Assembly: GCF_000741575.1 (NCBI RefSeq)
Contig: NZ_JGYV01000001.1
Coordinates: forward strand, 62,001-126,000
DNA length: 64,000 nt
Direction: 5' to 3'
Source: Bifidobacterium cuniculi
GTDB taxonomy: Bacteria > Actinomycetota > Actinomycetes > Actinomycetales > Bifidobacteriaceae
Of the stretch, positions 63,721 through 64,000 are shown one piece after another. A program made the translations under genes and the position numbers. The notes under the pieces were generated by a model. It searched no databases, was not told the origin of the DNA, and was given only the letters and a program-made list of their open reading frames with translations. Positions within the stretch are counted from its first letter, which is position 1. Each line of letters begins with the position of its first letter.

Positions 63721-64000
63721 ATGACTGTGACGATCACCACCTCGAACATGAACGGCATCCGCGCCGCCAAGCGCAAGGGACTGCACAAGTGGGTCATGCG
63801 CAACACCCCCGACATCTGGTGCATGCAGGAAGTACGCGCACCGCAAAGCGAGATCGACCCCATCATCGCCGAGATCGCGCAGGACTACGTGGAGGCGGGC
63901 CGGCTGTCCGCTCCCGCCGACCTCGCCAGCAGCAACGAGGTGTGCAAGGTCAAGGGGAGGGCCGGCGTGGCCATCGTCAGCGACCTGCCCGTCCTCGAAC
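63721..64000 (+). CDS. xth: Exodeoxyribonuclease III, N-terminal part
   Basis: DNA-repair nuclease of the exonuclease III/AP endonuclease family. TTSNMNGIRAAKRKGL and WCMQEVRA, with the metal-binding Glu, match the family's N-terminal motifs (N.NGIR, QE). The later KGRAGVAIVSD corresponds to the G.AG.A strand. The window ends after 93 codons, so completeness is unknown. Confidence 0.9.
   Translation, partial: MTVTITTSNMNGIRAAKRKGLHKWVMRNTPDIWCMQEVRAPQSEIDPIIAEIAQDYVEAGRLSAPADLASSNEVCKVKGRAGVAIVSDLPVLE

Noticed and set aside
1..64000. CRISPR arrays, rRNA or tRNA genes other than tmRNA
   Set aside because: No regularly spaced repeats and no tRNA-like T-loop/anticodon arrangement were seen; detection by eye could miss a divergent tRNA.

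Overview
The window is a 64-kb piece of a high-GC Gram-positive chromosome, almost certainly a Bifidobacterium. The strongest marker is a tmRNA gene whose tag decodes as AKSNRTEFALAA, which I recall as the Bifidobacterium tag. Supporting signs are the actinobacterial ribosomal protein bL37, a SigH/RsrA-like pair, FemAB next to a MurE ligase, and several start codons placed 6-8 nt after a -10 box (leaderless mRNAs).

Layout. 1-6.3 kb is the end of the division/cell-wall cluster (murD, ftsW, murG, murC, ftsQ), closed by a terminator shared with ssrA on the opposite strand. 6.8-9.5 kb holds dtd and a fructokinase/ROK-regulator pair with an operator-like palindrome. 9.9-15.6 kb is a complete peptide ABC transporter. 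15.7-18.5 kb has an NAD(P)H-binding protein, a Nudix hydrolase and an aminopeptidase P. 18.6-23.5 kb is an accessory island of lower GC: three related small lipoproteins, a frameshifted lipoprotein, small secreted proteins, an ISL3-type IS remnant and a decayed copy of the pepP 5' end. A convergent two-component system (23.5-25.2 kb) follows. 25.4-35.8 kb is mostly housekeeping: folC, femAB, murE, sigma/anti-sigma, bL37, aldose epimerase, ispH, ybaK, gap and thiamine pyrophosphokinase. 35.9-38.1 kb has a broken spermidine-synthase-like gene and infC-rpmI-rplT, with infC using a non-standard start codon. 38.3-44.7 kb carries xerD, parA, nrtR-niaP and typA. 44.8-47.4 kb carries pheA and tyrA. 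47.6-51.6 kb is a glycerate-use locus (cdaR, a frameshifted gntP-type permease, glycerate kinase). 51.6-55.3 kb is a MacB/FtsX-type exporter. It is followed by xerC, a second peptide ABC transporter (56.8-62.8 kb), a membrane protein, and the start of exonuclease III.

Two themes stand out. Several gene ends carry very long, nearly perfect inverted repeats (arms up to 49 bp) that begin at the upstream stop codon and act, by inference, as two-way terminators. The 18.6-25.2 kb island pairs a set of unassigned small exported proteins, several decaying, with a sensor kinase and response regulator. This is the best candidate for an undescribed system, although its function is not shown by the sequence.
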